A stretch of 64,000 bases of DNA from Lacihabitans sp. CCS-44 (lineage in GTDB: Bacteria > Bacteroidota > Bacteroidia > Cytophagales > Spirosomataceae). The stretch is taken from assembly GCF_024343735.1 (NCBI RefSeq), contig NZ_RJUE01000066.1, forward strand, positions 186,001-250,000, read 5' to 3'. Position 1 is the stretch's first letter; each line of letters begins with the position of its first letter. Made by a program: the position numbers and the translations under genes. Below are positions 8,382 to 17,368 of the stretch, piece after piece. The notes below the pieces were generated by a model. That model was given only the letters and a program-made list of their open reading frames with translations. It made no database searches and was not told where the DNA came from.

Positions 8382-11300
8382 ATGAAGAAAACTCTCCAAC
8401 TTATTTTGGGGCTGTTGTTTTTGGTTGGGTTAAATGCATCCTTTGCCCAAACCAGTAAAGTAACAGGAAAAGTCACTTCTGCTGACGATGGCTCAGGACT
8501 ACCAGGAGTGTCTGTACTAGTGAAGGGTACTACCAAAGGTACTCAAACTGACTACAATGGTGCTTATTCCATTGAAGTAGCTTCTAATCAAACGCTTGTA
8601 TTTACGTTTATTGGAATGCAACAGCAGGAAGTATTAGTAGGTGCCAAAAGCATGATTGATGTTGCCTTGCAAAACGACGACAACCAACTGGAACAATTGG
8701 TTGTAATTGGTTACGGTACACAATCAAGAAAGGATTTAACTGGGTCTATTTCTACTATCGCAGGTAAATCAATTGCCAAAGCTCCAGTTCAGAGTTTCGA
8801 CCAGGCTCTTCAAGGTAGAGCGGCGGGTGTTAACATCACTACTCCAAATGGTGTATTGAACAACCCCCCAGTTATCTTTATCCGTGGAGTAAACTCTATC
8901 AATATGAGTTCGTATCCATTGATAGTGATCGACGGAATTCCTGCATTTACTGGAAACAACGGTGCGAGCCAGGCTTCTAACAACCCTTTGAGTAATATCA
9001 ACCCAGAAGATATTCAGAGTATTGAGGTTCTTAAAGATGCCTCTGCGAGTGCTATCTATGGCTCTAGAGCAAGTGGTGGTGTTATTTTGATTACTACCAA
9101 GAGAGGTTCTTCAGGTAAAAGCAAGTTCAATTTTGACTCTTGGGTAGGTGTCACACAGCCTTTCAGACTTATTGATGTTCTGAATGCTGATGAGTATATG
9201 ACCATTAAAAACGAAGGAGTTAAAAATCTTAACGAAAACACGCTTATCAGAACAGGAAAAGCAGGTACGAACGTTGAAGGCTTTAAGCCAATGAGTATTA
9301 ATGGCGAAACAGTTGACACAGATTGGTATGACTATGTTTACAGAACTGGTTTCTCTTACAACAACGCTATGAGCTTCTCTGGCGGGACAGATAAGACTTC
9401 TTACTATTTCTCTTTAGGTAATACCAAGCAGAAAGGTATGTTGGTAAACAACGATTTCTCTAGAACAAATGCAAGAATCAATGTTGATCATAAAGTGTTT
9501 AAAAACTTCACAGTTGGTGTAACTTTTGGATATTCAAATAACTTCAACTCAGCCCCGAACTCAGGTTCGTTTGGTTCAGGATTCTCCATTGCTGGTTTAG
9601 GTCGTTTGCCGTTGGTATTACCTCCAAACGTGCCAGCTTTATTGGCTGACGGCTCTTACAACCTCGCTGGTGCGGGTATCGGACCAGGAGCTAACCTCAA
9701 CCCTGCCACTGGTGGGCAGTTAGTGACTGGATACTACAACCCTGCTCCAATCTTGGACTTGAATAGATTTTCATCGGAAGGTAACGAAGTACAAGGTAGT
9801 GTATTTGCTAACTTAAATCTTTTGAAAGGTTTAAACCTAAGAACACAGTTTGGTTTGAATAATATGTCTCTTGAAGATCAAATTTTCTATGCTGGTATAG
9901 CTGGTGACGGATTCTCAAGTACAGGTTCAGCAAGTAATTACTACAGAACCAACAAGCGTTGGAACTGGCAAAATACTGCCCAATACGACATAACTCTTGC
10001 TGATAATCATAACTTATCACTATTGGTGGGTGGTGAGCAGCAGCACAGTACTTTTGACAGATGGGGAGCTAATAGAACCATCTTGGCAGATGCATTCTTT
10101 ACTACTTTCCAAGGTAACTTTACCAACATCGTTCCAGACGGTAACGGCCAAGGAGAAAACTATTTATTGTCTTATTTCAGCAGATTCAACTATAATTTCG
10201 GCAGAAAATACTTTGCTTCGGTAAACTTTCGTAGAGACGGATACTCTGCATGGGCTCAGAAATGGGGTAATTTCTACGGTCTTTCATTGGGCTACATAGT
10301 ATCTGAGGAAGCTTTCTGGAAAAACAGTCCTTTGTTGAGCAAAATCAACTTCTTCAAGGTTACTGGTAGCTACGGAGAGGTGGGCAATAGCCAAGGTGTT
10401 GGCGATTTTGCTTCTCTTCAGTCTTACTCATCAGGTCTTAATATAAACGCTGCCACGCTTTACTATAGTGGAGCGGGTAACACGGCATTAAGTTGGGAGA
10501 CTTCTAAGAAAACTGATGTTGGCTTCACTTTCGGAGCATTGGATGACAAACTCACTGGAGAGTTTGCATATTACAAAAATCTGGTGGACGGTTTGATAAT
10601 GAGTGTTCCTCAGTCTCCTTCAAAAGGTATTCCTGGAAACTCTATATTGGCTAACGTAGGATCTATGCAAAACACAGGCGTTGAACTTAGTTTAACTTAC
10701 AGTGCCATCGCTAAGAAAGACTTCACTTGGAAAATAACGGGTAATATTACCACTCAGAAAAACGAAGTATTGGCACTTACAGGTAGCGAAGGCGAGCGTA
10801 TTGGTACTGCCACTTCAGGCTTGGAGACTTCTAATTACACAACCGTTGGTAGATCAGTGGGCGAAATCCTTGCTGTTCCTACTTTGGGTGTAAATCCTGA
10901 AAATGGAAGAAGATTAGCTAAGAAAAAAGATGGTACTATTGTACAGTACGACCACTTAGGTACTGGATGGACTACGTTAGAGGGAAAAACTGTAACAGCT
11001 CCAAGTCAATTGGCCGATGGTGAGTTTTATGGTCCAGTACTTCCAAAATGGTACGGTGGTTTAGACAATAATTTTACATACAAAGCTTTTGATTTGGGCA
11101 TCTTTACGCAATTCTCAGGTGGTAACTACATCTATAACGGTACCAAAGCTGGCTTGAGAGATCAAAGATTCTGGAACAACCATACTGACATTTTGAACAG
11201 ATGGACTCCGACTAACAAAGAAGGCACAGTGCCGCGTATTGTTTACGGCGACAACGTATCTAATGGTTCAGCATTGGTAATCTCTGAAAACGTAGAAAAA

Positions 11301-11546
11301 GGCGATTTTCTTAGAATCAGAAATATTGCCCTTGGTTACGCATTCAACAAAAGTCTTTTGAATAAAATTAAAGTGTCTAACTTGAGACTTTATGGTCAGG
11401 TTCAAAACGCTCTTCTTCTTACCAAATACACCGGCATTGATCCAGAAATCTCATCAAATGGGCAAAGCAACACTGGTATGGGTATTGACAGAAACTCTGT
11501 TGGCCAGGCTAGAACTTATACAATCGGACTTAATGTAGGCTTCTAA
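8382..11546 (+). CDS. SusC/RagA-family TonB-linked outer-membrane transporter
   Basis: The 1054-residue protein has a signal peptide ending at FAQ, a carboxypeptidase-regulatory-like domain (residues about 26-105, KVTGKVTSADDG...GMQQQEVLVG) and the TonB box region EQLVVIGYGTQ. The SusC plug follows, with the signature SIEVLKDASASAIYGSRASGG, and then a long 22-strand barrel ending in a C-terminal aromatic (GLNVGF). SusC proteins import oligosaccharides, peptides or other large nutrients through the outer membrane with a SusD lid and TonB energy. It starts three bases before susD and no glycoside hydrolase or peptidase lies nearby, so the substrate is unknown. Confidence 0.93.
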   Translation: MKKTLQLILGLLFLVGLNASFAQTSKVTGKVTSADDGSGLPGVSVLVKGTTKGTQTDYNGAYSIEVASNQTLVFTFIGMQQQEVLVGAKSMIDVALQNDDNQLEQLVVIGYGTQSRKDLTGSISTIAGKSIAKAPVQSFDQALQGRAAGVNITTPNGVLNNPPVIFIRGVNSINMSSYPLIVIDGIPAFTGNNGASQASNNPLSNINPEDIQSIEVLKDASASAIYGSRASGGVILITTKRGSSGKSKFNFDSWVGVTQPFRLIDVLNADEYMTIKNEGVKNLNENTLIRTGKAGTNVEGFKPMSINGETVDTDWYDYVYRTGFSYNNAMSFSGGTDKTSYYFSLGNTKQKGMLVNNDFSRTNARINVDHKVFKNFTVGVTFGYSNNFNSAPNSGSFGSGFSIAGLGRLPLVLPPNVPALLADGSYNLAGAGIGPGANLNPATGGQLVTGYYNPAPILDLNRFSSEGNEVQGSVFANLNLLKGLNLRTQFGLNNMSLEDQIFYAGIAGDGFSSTGSASNYYRTNKRWNWQNTAQYDITLADNHNLSLLVGGEQQHSTFDRWGANRTILADAFFTTFQGNFTNIVPDGNGQGENYLLSYFSRFNYNFGRKYFASVNFRRDGYSAWAQKWGNFYGLSLGYIVSEEAFWKNSPLLSKINFFKVTGSYGEVGNSQGVGDFASLQSYSSGLNINAATLYYSGAGNTALSWETSKKTDVGFTFGALDDKLTGEFAYYKNLVDGLIMSVPQSPSKGIPGNSILANVGSMQNTGVELSLTYSAIAKKDFTWKITGNITTQKNEVLALTGSEGERIGTATSGLETSNYTTVGRSVGEILAVPTLGVNPENGRRLAKKKDGTIVQYDHLGTGWTTLEGKTVTAPSQLADGEFYGPVLPKWYGGLDNNFTYKAFDLGIFTQFSGGNYIYNGTKAGLRDQRFWNNHTDILNRWTPTNKEGTVPRIVYGDNVSNGSALVISENVEKGDFLRIRNIALGYAFNKSLLNKIKVSNLRLYGQVQNALLLTKYTGIDPEISSNGQSNTGMGIDRNSVGQARTYTIGLNVGF

Positions 11547-11549
11547 AAA

Positions 11550-13055
11550 ATGTTAAAAATGAAAAGAAAATATCAAAATATATTGAAAAAAGCTACGCTA
11601 GTAGTGGCTATTTCAGGAGCTCTAGTATCTTGTCAAAATGATCTTTTGAATCCAATACCAGAAACACTGTTTTCTGACCAAGTAGTATTCGACACCCCAG
11701 CAAGAATTGAGTTACAAGCCAACGGTTTGTATCAATACATGAAAAACGGTGCCTTTTTAGGTGGTAGATACCAAGTTTATGGTGATATCCGAGCCAATGA
11801 TTTTTTGAATCGTACCAGCAACTCAGTAACTGGTATGCAGGTTTGGAACCATACCCTTACTGAAACATCAACCAACGATGTTATCAACTTGTGGAACAAT
11901 GGTTATGCCGCAATTAATCAAATAAACGTATTTCTTCAAGGAATGGAAGACAACACCGCAAAGTTTGTACTTCCCACTTTTCCAGCTGACTTTGGTACCA
12001 AAGCCAACCAATACAAAGGAGAGGCAAGATTTCTTCGTGCCTTGGCTTACTATAGTTTGGTACAATATTATGCAAGACCTTATACCGACGGAAATGGAAG
12101 TAAGCCAGGTTTGCCAATGCGACTGAAACCTGAAAAAAGTTCAGAAAACAATGATTTGGCAAGAAGTACAGTTGCTGAAGTTTATGCTCAAGTTCTTGAA
12201 GATTTAAACTTTGCTGAATCAAACCTTCCATTGACTTACACTGCCTCAGAAGCAAAGGTAACGAGAGCTCATAGAAACGCTGCCATTGCTTTAAAAACCA
12301 GAGTTTACCTTTCAATGGGTAAATATGCAGAAGTAGCAACAGAAGCTGCTAAGATTGTTGGCCAAACCTCCGCTCCATTTTCAGCAACAAGTGGGATTGC
12401 CCACAAATTGGAAGCTTCAGTGAAGTCTGTTTTTGCTCTTCCTCAAGAGACTGCCGAAAATATTTTTGCATTTGGATTTAGTACTCAAAATGCTCCAGGA
12501 ACACAAAACCCTGTGGCCTTTTACTACATGCCAACAAGTAAAGGTGGTAATGGAGAATATGGTTTAAACAAAGCCGGAATCATAGCCGATACTACGGCTT
12601 TTGGTCCAAAAGACGTAAGACGTGATTTTATATTGACAGATGCTACCGATACTTATTGGATGAAATTCTCATCTCCGTCCCCATTTTTGGACAAAGCCCC
12701 TGTTATTAGATATGCTGAGGTTTTACTAAGCCTTGCAGAAGCTAAAGTGAGAACAAGCAATACCGTAAATGCTGAAGCTATTGCCCTCCTAAATGCCGTA
12801 AGAGGCCGTTCGGATGCTTCAAAAACGTATTCAGCTGCAAGTTTCGCTACACCACAAGCATTAATAGATGCTATTTTGTTGGAAAGAAGAATTGAGTTTT
12901 TGGGCGAAGGATTAAGAAACAATGATCTAATGAGATTGTTGGCTACAATTCCTGCTAAAGCATCAATAGGTAGCGTAGAACCATCTTCGATTAATTATAT
13001 CTGGCCAATTCCAAATTCAGAATTACAGGTTAACAAATTGATGTCTAGGAATTAA
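11550..13055 (+). CDS. SusD/RagB-family nutrient-binding lipoprotein
   Basis: The 501-residue partner of the upstream SusC carries a lipoprotein leader with the lipobox LVSC (Cys at about 28), so it sits on the outer-membrane surface. The typical SusD helical TPR-like fold is visible: EARFLRALAYYSLVQYY near residue 155, RAHRNAAIALKTRVYLSMG near 235, and the C-terminal RagB hallmark AILLERRIEFLGEGLRNNDLMR near 440-460. It forms the hinged lid of the SusCD complex. Start could be the first ATG (11550) or the in-frame ATG nine bases later. A strong terminator follows. Confidence 0.92.
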   Translation: MLKMKRKYQNILKKATLVVAISGALVSCQNDLLNPIPETLFSDQVVFDTPARIELQANGLYQYMKNGAFLGGRYQVYGDIRANDFLNRTSNSVTGMQVWNHTLTETSTNDVINLWNNGYAAINQINVFLQGMEDNTAKFVLPTFPADFGTKANQYKGEARFLRALAYYSLVQYYARPYTDGNGSKPGLPMRLKPEKSSENNDLARSTVAEVYAQVLEDLNFAESNLPLTYTASEAKVTRAHRNAAIALKTRVYLSMGKYAEVATEAAKIVGQTSAPFSATSGIAHKLEASVKSVFALPQETAENIFAFGFSTQNAPGTQNPVAFYYMPTSKGGNGEYGLNKAGIIADTTAFGPKDVRRDFILTDATDTYWMKFSSPSPFLDKAPVIRYAEVLLSLAEAKVRTSNTVNAEAIALLNAVRGRSDASKTYSAASFATPQALIDAILLERRIEFLGEGLRNNDLMRLLATIPAKASIGSVEPSSINYIWPIPNSELQVNKLMSRN

Positions 13056-13080
13056 AATTAATAATTCTTGCAGTGCTCTA

Positions 13081-13111
13081 AAGGAGGTTGATTCATCAGC
13101 CTCCTTTTTTT
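13081..13111 (+). terminator. Rho-independent terminator after susD
   Basis: The arms GGAGGTTGA and TCAGCCTCC form a 9-pair stem (one G-U) around a TTCA loop, followed directly by a run of seven T. It ends the susC-susD transcript. Confidence 0.9.
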
Positions 13112-13199
13112 ATACCCCTAAAACAAAAAAGACCCCAGCATAGCCAAGGTCATTTTGATTCATCATAGGTTCTATTAAATTTCTTTCTTACTTGAGTGA

Positions 13200-13267
13200 T
13201 GCAAATTTATGCAAAGTTTTTTTAATTGTGCAAATATTATATGCAATATTTTGCAAAAACTTGCAAA
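13200..13267 (+). promoter_or_regulatory. Phased TGCAA(A) motif array upstream of the DeoR gene
   Basis: The hexamer TGCAAA or its core TGCAA starts at 13200, 13210, 13229, 13242, 13252 and 13262, giving spacings of 10, 19, 13, 10 and 10 bases, i.e. mostly whole helical turns on one face. It lies directly upstream of the DeoR-type regulator gene. An operator for autoregulation by that protein is the simplest reading, but this is inference. Confidence 0.5.
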
Positions 13268-13330
13268 TATTTTCAATAATTGCTATTTTTACCCCATTCA
13301 GTTCATTATTTTGAGAAAAGCAACCCTAAA

Positions 13331-14077
13331 ATGCTAAAAGAAGAAAGACAACAACTCATATTGGAGCATTTAAAAACGGCAAAAAAAATCAACTTAGGTG
13401 ACCTAAGCAACATGCTTACAGTTTCTTACGACAGTGTCCGTCGTGATGTTATTGAGCTAGAAGATAAAGGTTTACTGAAAAAAGTTCATGGCGGTGTCGT
13501 GTCCAATAGCTACCTAAATATCTTGTCGGGCCAACGCAAAGGCGTAAAAAAAGGCGGCGACCTAGAAATAGTTATCAAAAAGGCCTTAAAATTTTTGAAG
13601 AACAATCAGATAATTATCTTGGATGGCGGCACCACGAACTTCTTTTTGGCCGAACAAATACCGAAAAATCTTACACTCACAGTAATAACAAATTCGCCTC
13701 CATTGGCAATGGCACTAAACGATCACGAAAACGTGGAAGTTATACTGCTTGGCGGCCGGTATTACAAAAGATACCAAATAGCCATGGGACCTGAAGTGAG
13801 CAATCAGCTAAAAAGATTCTATGCTGATCTCTATTTTATGGGTATAAATGGTATTGATAAAACCAAAGGCCTTAGCTTAAGAAACTATGAAGAATCTATA
13901 CTGAAACAACAAATGATGTCTTCTGCCAAAAGCACAATTTGCTGCGTAGTGGAAGAGAAAATCGGAGTTGTAGAAGCATATCAAATCTGCCCTATTTCTA
14001 AATTAAATACCTTAGTAACAAACCTAGAACCGGATAGTATTGATTTATTGGGTTTTGAAGGAGTTGAAAAAGTATGA
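13331..14077 (+). CDS. DeoR/GlpR family transcriptional regulator
   Basis: The protein (248 residues from the ATG at 13331) has the DeoR layout: an N-terminal winged helix-turn-helix (LKEERQQLILEHLKTAKKI...SYDSVRRDVIELEDKGLLKKVHGG, residues 1-60). A DeoRC sugar-phosphate-sensing domain follows, with IILDGGTTNFFLAEQIP, TVITNSPPLA, LLGGRYYKRY and FMGINGIDKTKGL. The open frame extends 17 codons upstream, but family alignment starts at MLKEERQ, so I chose the inner ATG. DeoR proteins repress sugar or nucleoside genes and release DNA on binding a phosphorylated sugar. The neighbouring SusCD genes are possible targets; this is inference. Confidence 0.85.
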   Translation: MLKEERQQLILEHLKTAKKINLGDLSNMLTVSYDSVRRDVIELEDKGLLKKVHGGVVSNSYLNILSGQRKGVKKGGDLEIVIKKALKFLKNNQIIILDGGTTNFFLAEQIPKNLTLTVITNSPPLAMALNDHENVEVILLGGRYYKRYQIAMGPEVSNQLKRFYADLYFMGINGIDKTKGLSLRNYEESILKQQMMSSAKSTICCVVEEKIGVVEAYQICPISKLNTLVTNLEPDSIDLLGFEGVEKV

Positions 14078-14173
14078 TTTCTTGTATGTAGTGGTCAGAC
14101 GATAATCGAACCTGAAAAGAATCATTCATTTTTGATACTGAGCTATTATATATTACGCTTCTAATTATAAAAT

Positions 14174-14212
14174 CAAAAAAACACCCCCATCCAATAAAAT
14201 CAGAAGAGGGTG
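14174..14212 (-). terminator. Rho-independent terminator of the TonB receptor gene
   Basis: On the minus strand CACCCTC pairs with GGGGGTG (one G-U) across an 18-base loop and is followed by seven T. It lies 24 bases after the stop codon of the TonB-dependent receptor at 14236. Confidence 0.75.
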
Positions 14213-14235
14213 CGGTTATTCATAGCTATAAAAAA

Positions 14236-16461
14236 TCAGAATCTTAGTCTCATTCCTGCCAAAAAGTTGATACCTGCTTGCGGAAACACAAAGTTCTCGG
14301 TAATTCTTCCGCCGTACAGATAACTGTAAGTATATCCGTTAGATTCGTACTCATGATTAAGGATATTATTCACCATTAAGCTAAAGTTCAACTCTTTAAA
14401 AGCTTTCATTTGAGGAGTGAAGCCTACTCTTAAATCATTTACAAAGAATGCGTCCAATTGCCTATCATTTGATGAAGTGTTATCCAAAAACTGACTACTC
14501 ACGTACTTTGGCAACAAACTTATTTCAAGGCTTTTGACTGGATGAAAATTTAAACTACCGCCCATTATGATGTTTGGAGAAAAAGAAATGTCGGTGTCTT
14601 TCATGTTGTTTACAAGCTCAGGGCTTTCGTCGTAACTTGGCACCACTTCTATAAAATCGGCGATTTTGTTTTGACTAAATGTCGCATTGGCAGCTATCGA
14701 GAATTTTTCCGATAATTTTCCGGCAATTTGTAATTCTATACCAGCTCTGTAGCTTTTGGCTACATTGGTTCTGATAGCTTCGCCAGTATTGTTTATCTTA
14801 CCCGTCAAAACCAATTGGTCTTTGTAGTTCATAAAATACAGATTCGCCTCTCCTTTCCAATTGCTCACTCCCATTCTTATGCCCCCTTCAAAATCATGAA
14901 GCTTTTCGGCATTTGGCACAGCTGGAGCATTGTCTACAAAATCTTGTCTACTTGGCTCTTTTGTTCCTTTCGCATAGCTCAGATAAGTGGAGGCGTTTTT
15001 AGTGATTTGATAAGTCAAGCCAAACTTCGGATTGAAGAAGCTATAGTTATTCTTGTAAGACAATTGCTGTAGAGCATCCGCTGTGCCATTCATACCAAAG
15101 TTCACTGTTCTAACTTGCAAGTCTCCATAAATGTCCAATTTCTCGTTCAATTTATAAAATAGTTTTCCATAAATATTTGCATCTGTTTTCAAACTATTAT
15201 TGAAGTAATATCGGTATCTGATGTTACTTTCTGAAGCATATTTAGCCCAAACTATCTCGCCAAAGTGGTCGCCGTCGTATTTATTCCAACCACCCCCAAT
15301 ATTCCCTTTCAATTTCCCTTCACCTTCATAGTCAAGCGACCAAACTGCACCATAAAAATCATTATCCAACCATTTTCTTCTGATCAAATCTGTCCTTTTA
15401 ATTTCAGTTGCACCAATTTTTATATTGGACAAACCATAAGCCGAAAACTTCGCATCAGCTTTGTATTGTTCATAAAAACCTAATCCCTTTGTATAATGCA
15501 AAGTTGGATTGAATCTCCAGTTTTTGTTTAATTGCCACGAAGTAATCAACTGAAAATGACTTTGTTGGTAGTCATCCACCTCATTTTCGTAATTATAAAA
15601 ATTAAATTTTCTTCCACTCGAAAGCATATCCTTTTTGAAGGCTTCATCATAATAATTTCTTTCGATAAAAGCATCTAAACCAGCAACGTTGCCTTTGGCT
15701 AAAGATTCAGGAATACCATTCCACGACTGATAGGTTTTTTCATGACCAGAAAAAGCATTCAATCTTATGAAAGAGTTTTTCATATAATACCCCCCTGACA
15801 AAAAATAAGATTTGAGGTCGGAAGAAGCTCTGTCCACAAAACCGTCAGAAGCGATTTTTGAGAGTCTGGCATCAAAAACAAATTTATTGTTTAAAAGCCC
15901 CGTGGAAGCCAAAAAGTTGGTTTTCAATGTATTGAAAGAACCTGCAGAAGTGTTTATCTCGCCAAATGCATCGCGATTGAGCTGCAAAGTGTTTACATTA
16001 ATACTTCCGCCAAAAGCACCAGCTCCATTGGTGGATGTACCTACGCCTCGCTGAATCTGAATACTTTGAACAGAAGAAGCAAAATCTGGCATATTGACCC
16101 AATAAACCCCCTGCGACTCTGAATCATTGTAAGGTATTCCATTTAAAGTGACATTGATTCGAGTTGGGTCGGTTCCTCTAATTCGAATGCCTGTGTAACC
16201 CACACCAGCACCGGCATCAGAACTTACTACCACAGAGGGCATTTGGTTGAGCAAAAATGGCAAATCCTGACCTAAGTTTTGTTTCTTAATTTCTTTCTGC
16301 GAAACATTCGAGAAGGCCATTCCAGAAGTTTCTTTTGCCCTAGTAGCGTTTACCACTACTTCGTTGAGCGTATTGACATCTGTAGAGTCTTTAGCCCTTT
16401 GGCCAAGTAAATTAGTGTTTGAAATGAGGACAAAGAGTCCAATAAAAGATAATTTTTTCAT
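14236..16461 (-). CDS. TonB-dependent outer-membrane receptor under TPP riboswitch control
   Basis: From the ATG at 16461 the product is 741 residues: a signal peptide ending at LLGQ, a plug domain (LNEVVVNATRAKETSG, IRIRGTDPTRINVTLNGIPYNDSES, GVGTSTNGAGAFGGSINV) and a 22-strand barrel. The barrel includes the TYLSYAKGTKEPSR motif and a C-terminal Phe. The TPP riboswitch just upstream implies repression when thiamin pyrophosphate is plentiful, so uptake of thiamin or a precursor is the likely job. An in-frame ATG 14 codons upstream gives a poor leader. No pnuT-type inner-membrane transporter gene is adjacent. A terminator follows. Confidence 0.88.
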   Translation of the reverse strand: MKKLSFIGLFVLISNTNLLGQRAKDSTDVNTLNEVVVNATRAKETSGMAFSNVSQKEIKKQNLGQDLPFLLNQMPSVVVSSDAGAGVGYTGIRIRGTDPTRINVTLNGIPYNDSESQGVYWVNMPDFASSVQSIQIQRGVGTSTNGAGAFGGSINVNTLQLNRDAFGEINTSAGSFNTLKTNFLASTGLLNNKFVFDARLSKIASDGFVDRASSDLKSYFLSGGYYMKNSFIRLNAFSGHEKTYQSWNGIPESLAKGNVAGLDAFIERNYYDEAFKKDMLSSGRKFNFYNYENEVDDYQQSHFQLITSWQLNKNWRFNPTLHYTKGLGFYEQYKADAKFSAYGLSNIKIGATEIKRTDLIRRKWLDNDFYGAVWSLDYEGEGKLKGNIGGGWNKYDGDHFGEIVWAKYASESNIRYRYYFNNSLKTDANIYGKLFYKLNEKLDIYGDLQVRTVNFGMNGTADALQQLSYKNNYSFFNPKFGLTYQITKNASTYLSYAKGTKEPSRQDFVDNAPAVPNAEKLHDFEGGIRMGVSNWKGEANLYFMNYKDQLVLTGKINNTGEAIRTNVAKSYRAGIELQIAGKLSEKFSIAANATFSQNKIADFIEVVPSYDESPELVNNMKDTDISFSPNIIMGGSLNFHPVKSLEISLLPKYVSSQFLDNTSSNDRQLDAFFVNDLRVGFTPQMKAFKELNFSLMVNNILNHEYESNGYTYSYLYGGRITENFVFPQAGINFLAGMRLRF

Positions 16462-16599
16462 AACAATTTTTGAAAAATTATTACGAAGCAGATAAAGGAG
16501 CAAAACGCTGTCTTCGGGTCTTATGACCTTGTTAAACTTAATTTTACTATTGAAATTTCTGAGAAATTTTAGATTTTAACCGGTATCAAATCAAAAAAT

Positions 16600-16684
16600 C
16601 TTTCAAATCCCTTCGTCGGTACTAGCCGCATCAGGTTCAATGGGTATGATCTCAGCCCGCTGTTTTCAGGCACCCCTTTTATGA
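16600..16684 (-). ncRNA. TPP (THI-box) riboswitch
   Basis: Read on the minus strand the segment holds the conserved THI-element order: GGGGTGCC, then GGGCTGAGA, then ACCC, GAACCTGATG, GGCTAGTACC and CG-AGGGA. This covers the pyrimidine-sensing CUGAGA and the pyrophosphate-sensing helices with ACC/GGCTAG and CGnAGGG. The aptamer starts a few bases after the predicted transcription start and lies about 140 bases before the TonB receptor ATG. No clear intrinsic terminator is seen between aptamer and gene, so control of translation start is more likely than termination. Confidence 0.93.
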
Positions 16685-16694
16685 GATTTCATTG

Positions 16695-16725
16695 CAAATG
16701 TATAAGGTTTTTTTCTAATATCAAG
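16695..16725 (-). promoter_or_regulatory. Promoter of the riboswitch-receptor transcript
   Basis: On the minus strand CTTG (16725-16722) is followed after 19 bases by TACATTTG (16702-16695), an exact TAnnTTTG. The predicted transcript would begin right at the 5' end of the TPP aptamer. It overlaps the stop codon of the upstream gene. Confidence 0.65.
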
Positions 16726-17311
16726 CAGATTTTTTAGAATTCGCCATTCCAAGACTCAATAATCCACCGGCAGTTAAGTAGTGAAAAATATCAATGGTGA
16801 TATCTTCTTTACCAAATATTTGAGCCCTGAATGTACCTATTGCAAAAAATGCTACACCAACCAAAAGCCAAACAGAAATTATACTTTTTCCCATGCTAAA
16901 TCCTAAAATGGCTAAAACAACAACCAAACTCATGGCCACAATGGGCACCCAAGCTCCTACCTGACTGATACCAAAGCCTTCTGAAAGTACGAACAAAAAA
17001 AAGCCCAGCGTAAGAAGTGAGTAGCAAGAAATTTTATTTAAATCTTTTCCGGAAATCAAAGCAAAAGTAGCTCCAACCAATCCTACACCGCCTGTGATGG
17101 TAGCGAGCTTTTGAAAAAACAATGAGATAGGGTTGGCGTCGGGAAAACCAGCAAAAGTAATGGCTCCAAAAATAGCGGCCGCTGTTACAGAAAGTACAAA
17201 GGACTCCCAAAGTACGGTACTGGTGAGATTTAGTCTGGATAAATACACAAAGAACACATAAAGGCCAGTAGCGGCTAATATCAAATCTGAAATTACGTGG
17301 CTTATTTGCAT
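16721..17311 (-). CDS. Multi-pass membrane protein of unknown function
   Basis: The 196-residue protein is almost entirely hydrophobic with about six to seven predicted helices, beginning with the segment DLILAATGLYVFFVYL and ending in a short basic tail (ANSKKSA). I cannot name a family with confidence. It sits between murB and the TPP riboswitch on the minus strand, but its transcript is separate from the receptor because the riboswitch promoter begins inside its end. A link to thiamin is therefore not supported. Confidence 0.65.
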   Translation of the reverse strand: MQISHVISDLILAATGLYVFFVYLSRLNLTSTVLWESFVLSVTAAAIFGAITFAGFPDANPISLFFQKLATITGGVGLVGATFALISGKDLNKISCYSLLTLGFFLFVLSEGFGISQVGAWVPIVAMSLVVVLAILGFSMGKSIISVWLLVGVAFFAIGTFRAQIFGKEDITIDIFHYLTAGGLLSLGMANSKKSA

Positions 17312-17368
17312 TGAGTTTTTAAGGTTTATATCTTCAAAAATAATTATTTATTGAGCTTTTTTTGAAAA

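Noticed and set aside
13280-13330. Extra 17 N-terminal codons of the DeoR frame
   Set aside because: They code a non-family sequence and start close to the phased motif array. The inner ATG at 13331 gives the standard DeoR N-terminus.
16504-16599. Intrinsic terminator belonging to the TPP riboswitch expression platform
   Set aside because: No stem followed by a T-run was found on the minus strand between the aptamer and the receptor start, so a termination mechanism is not supported.
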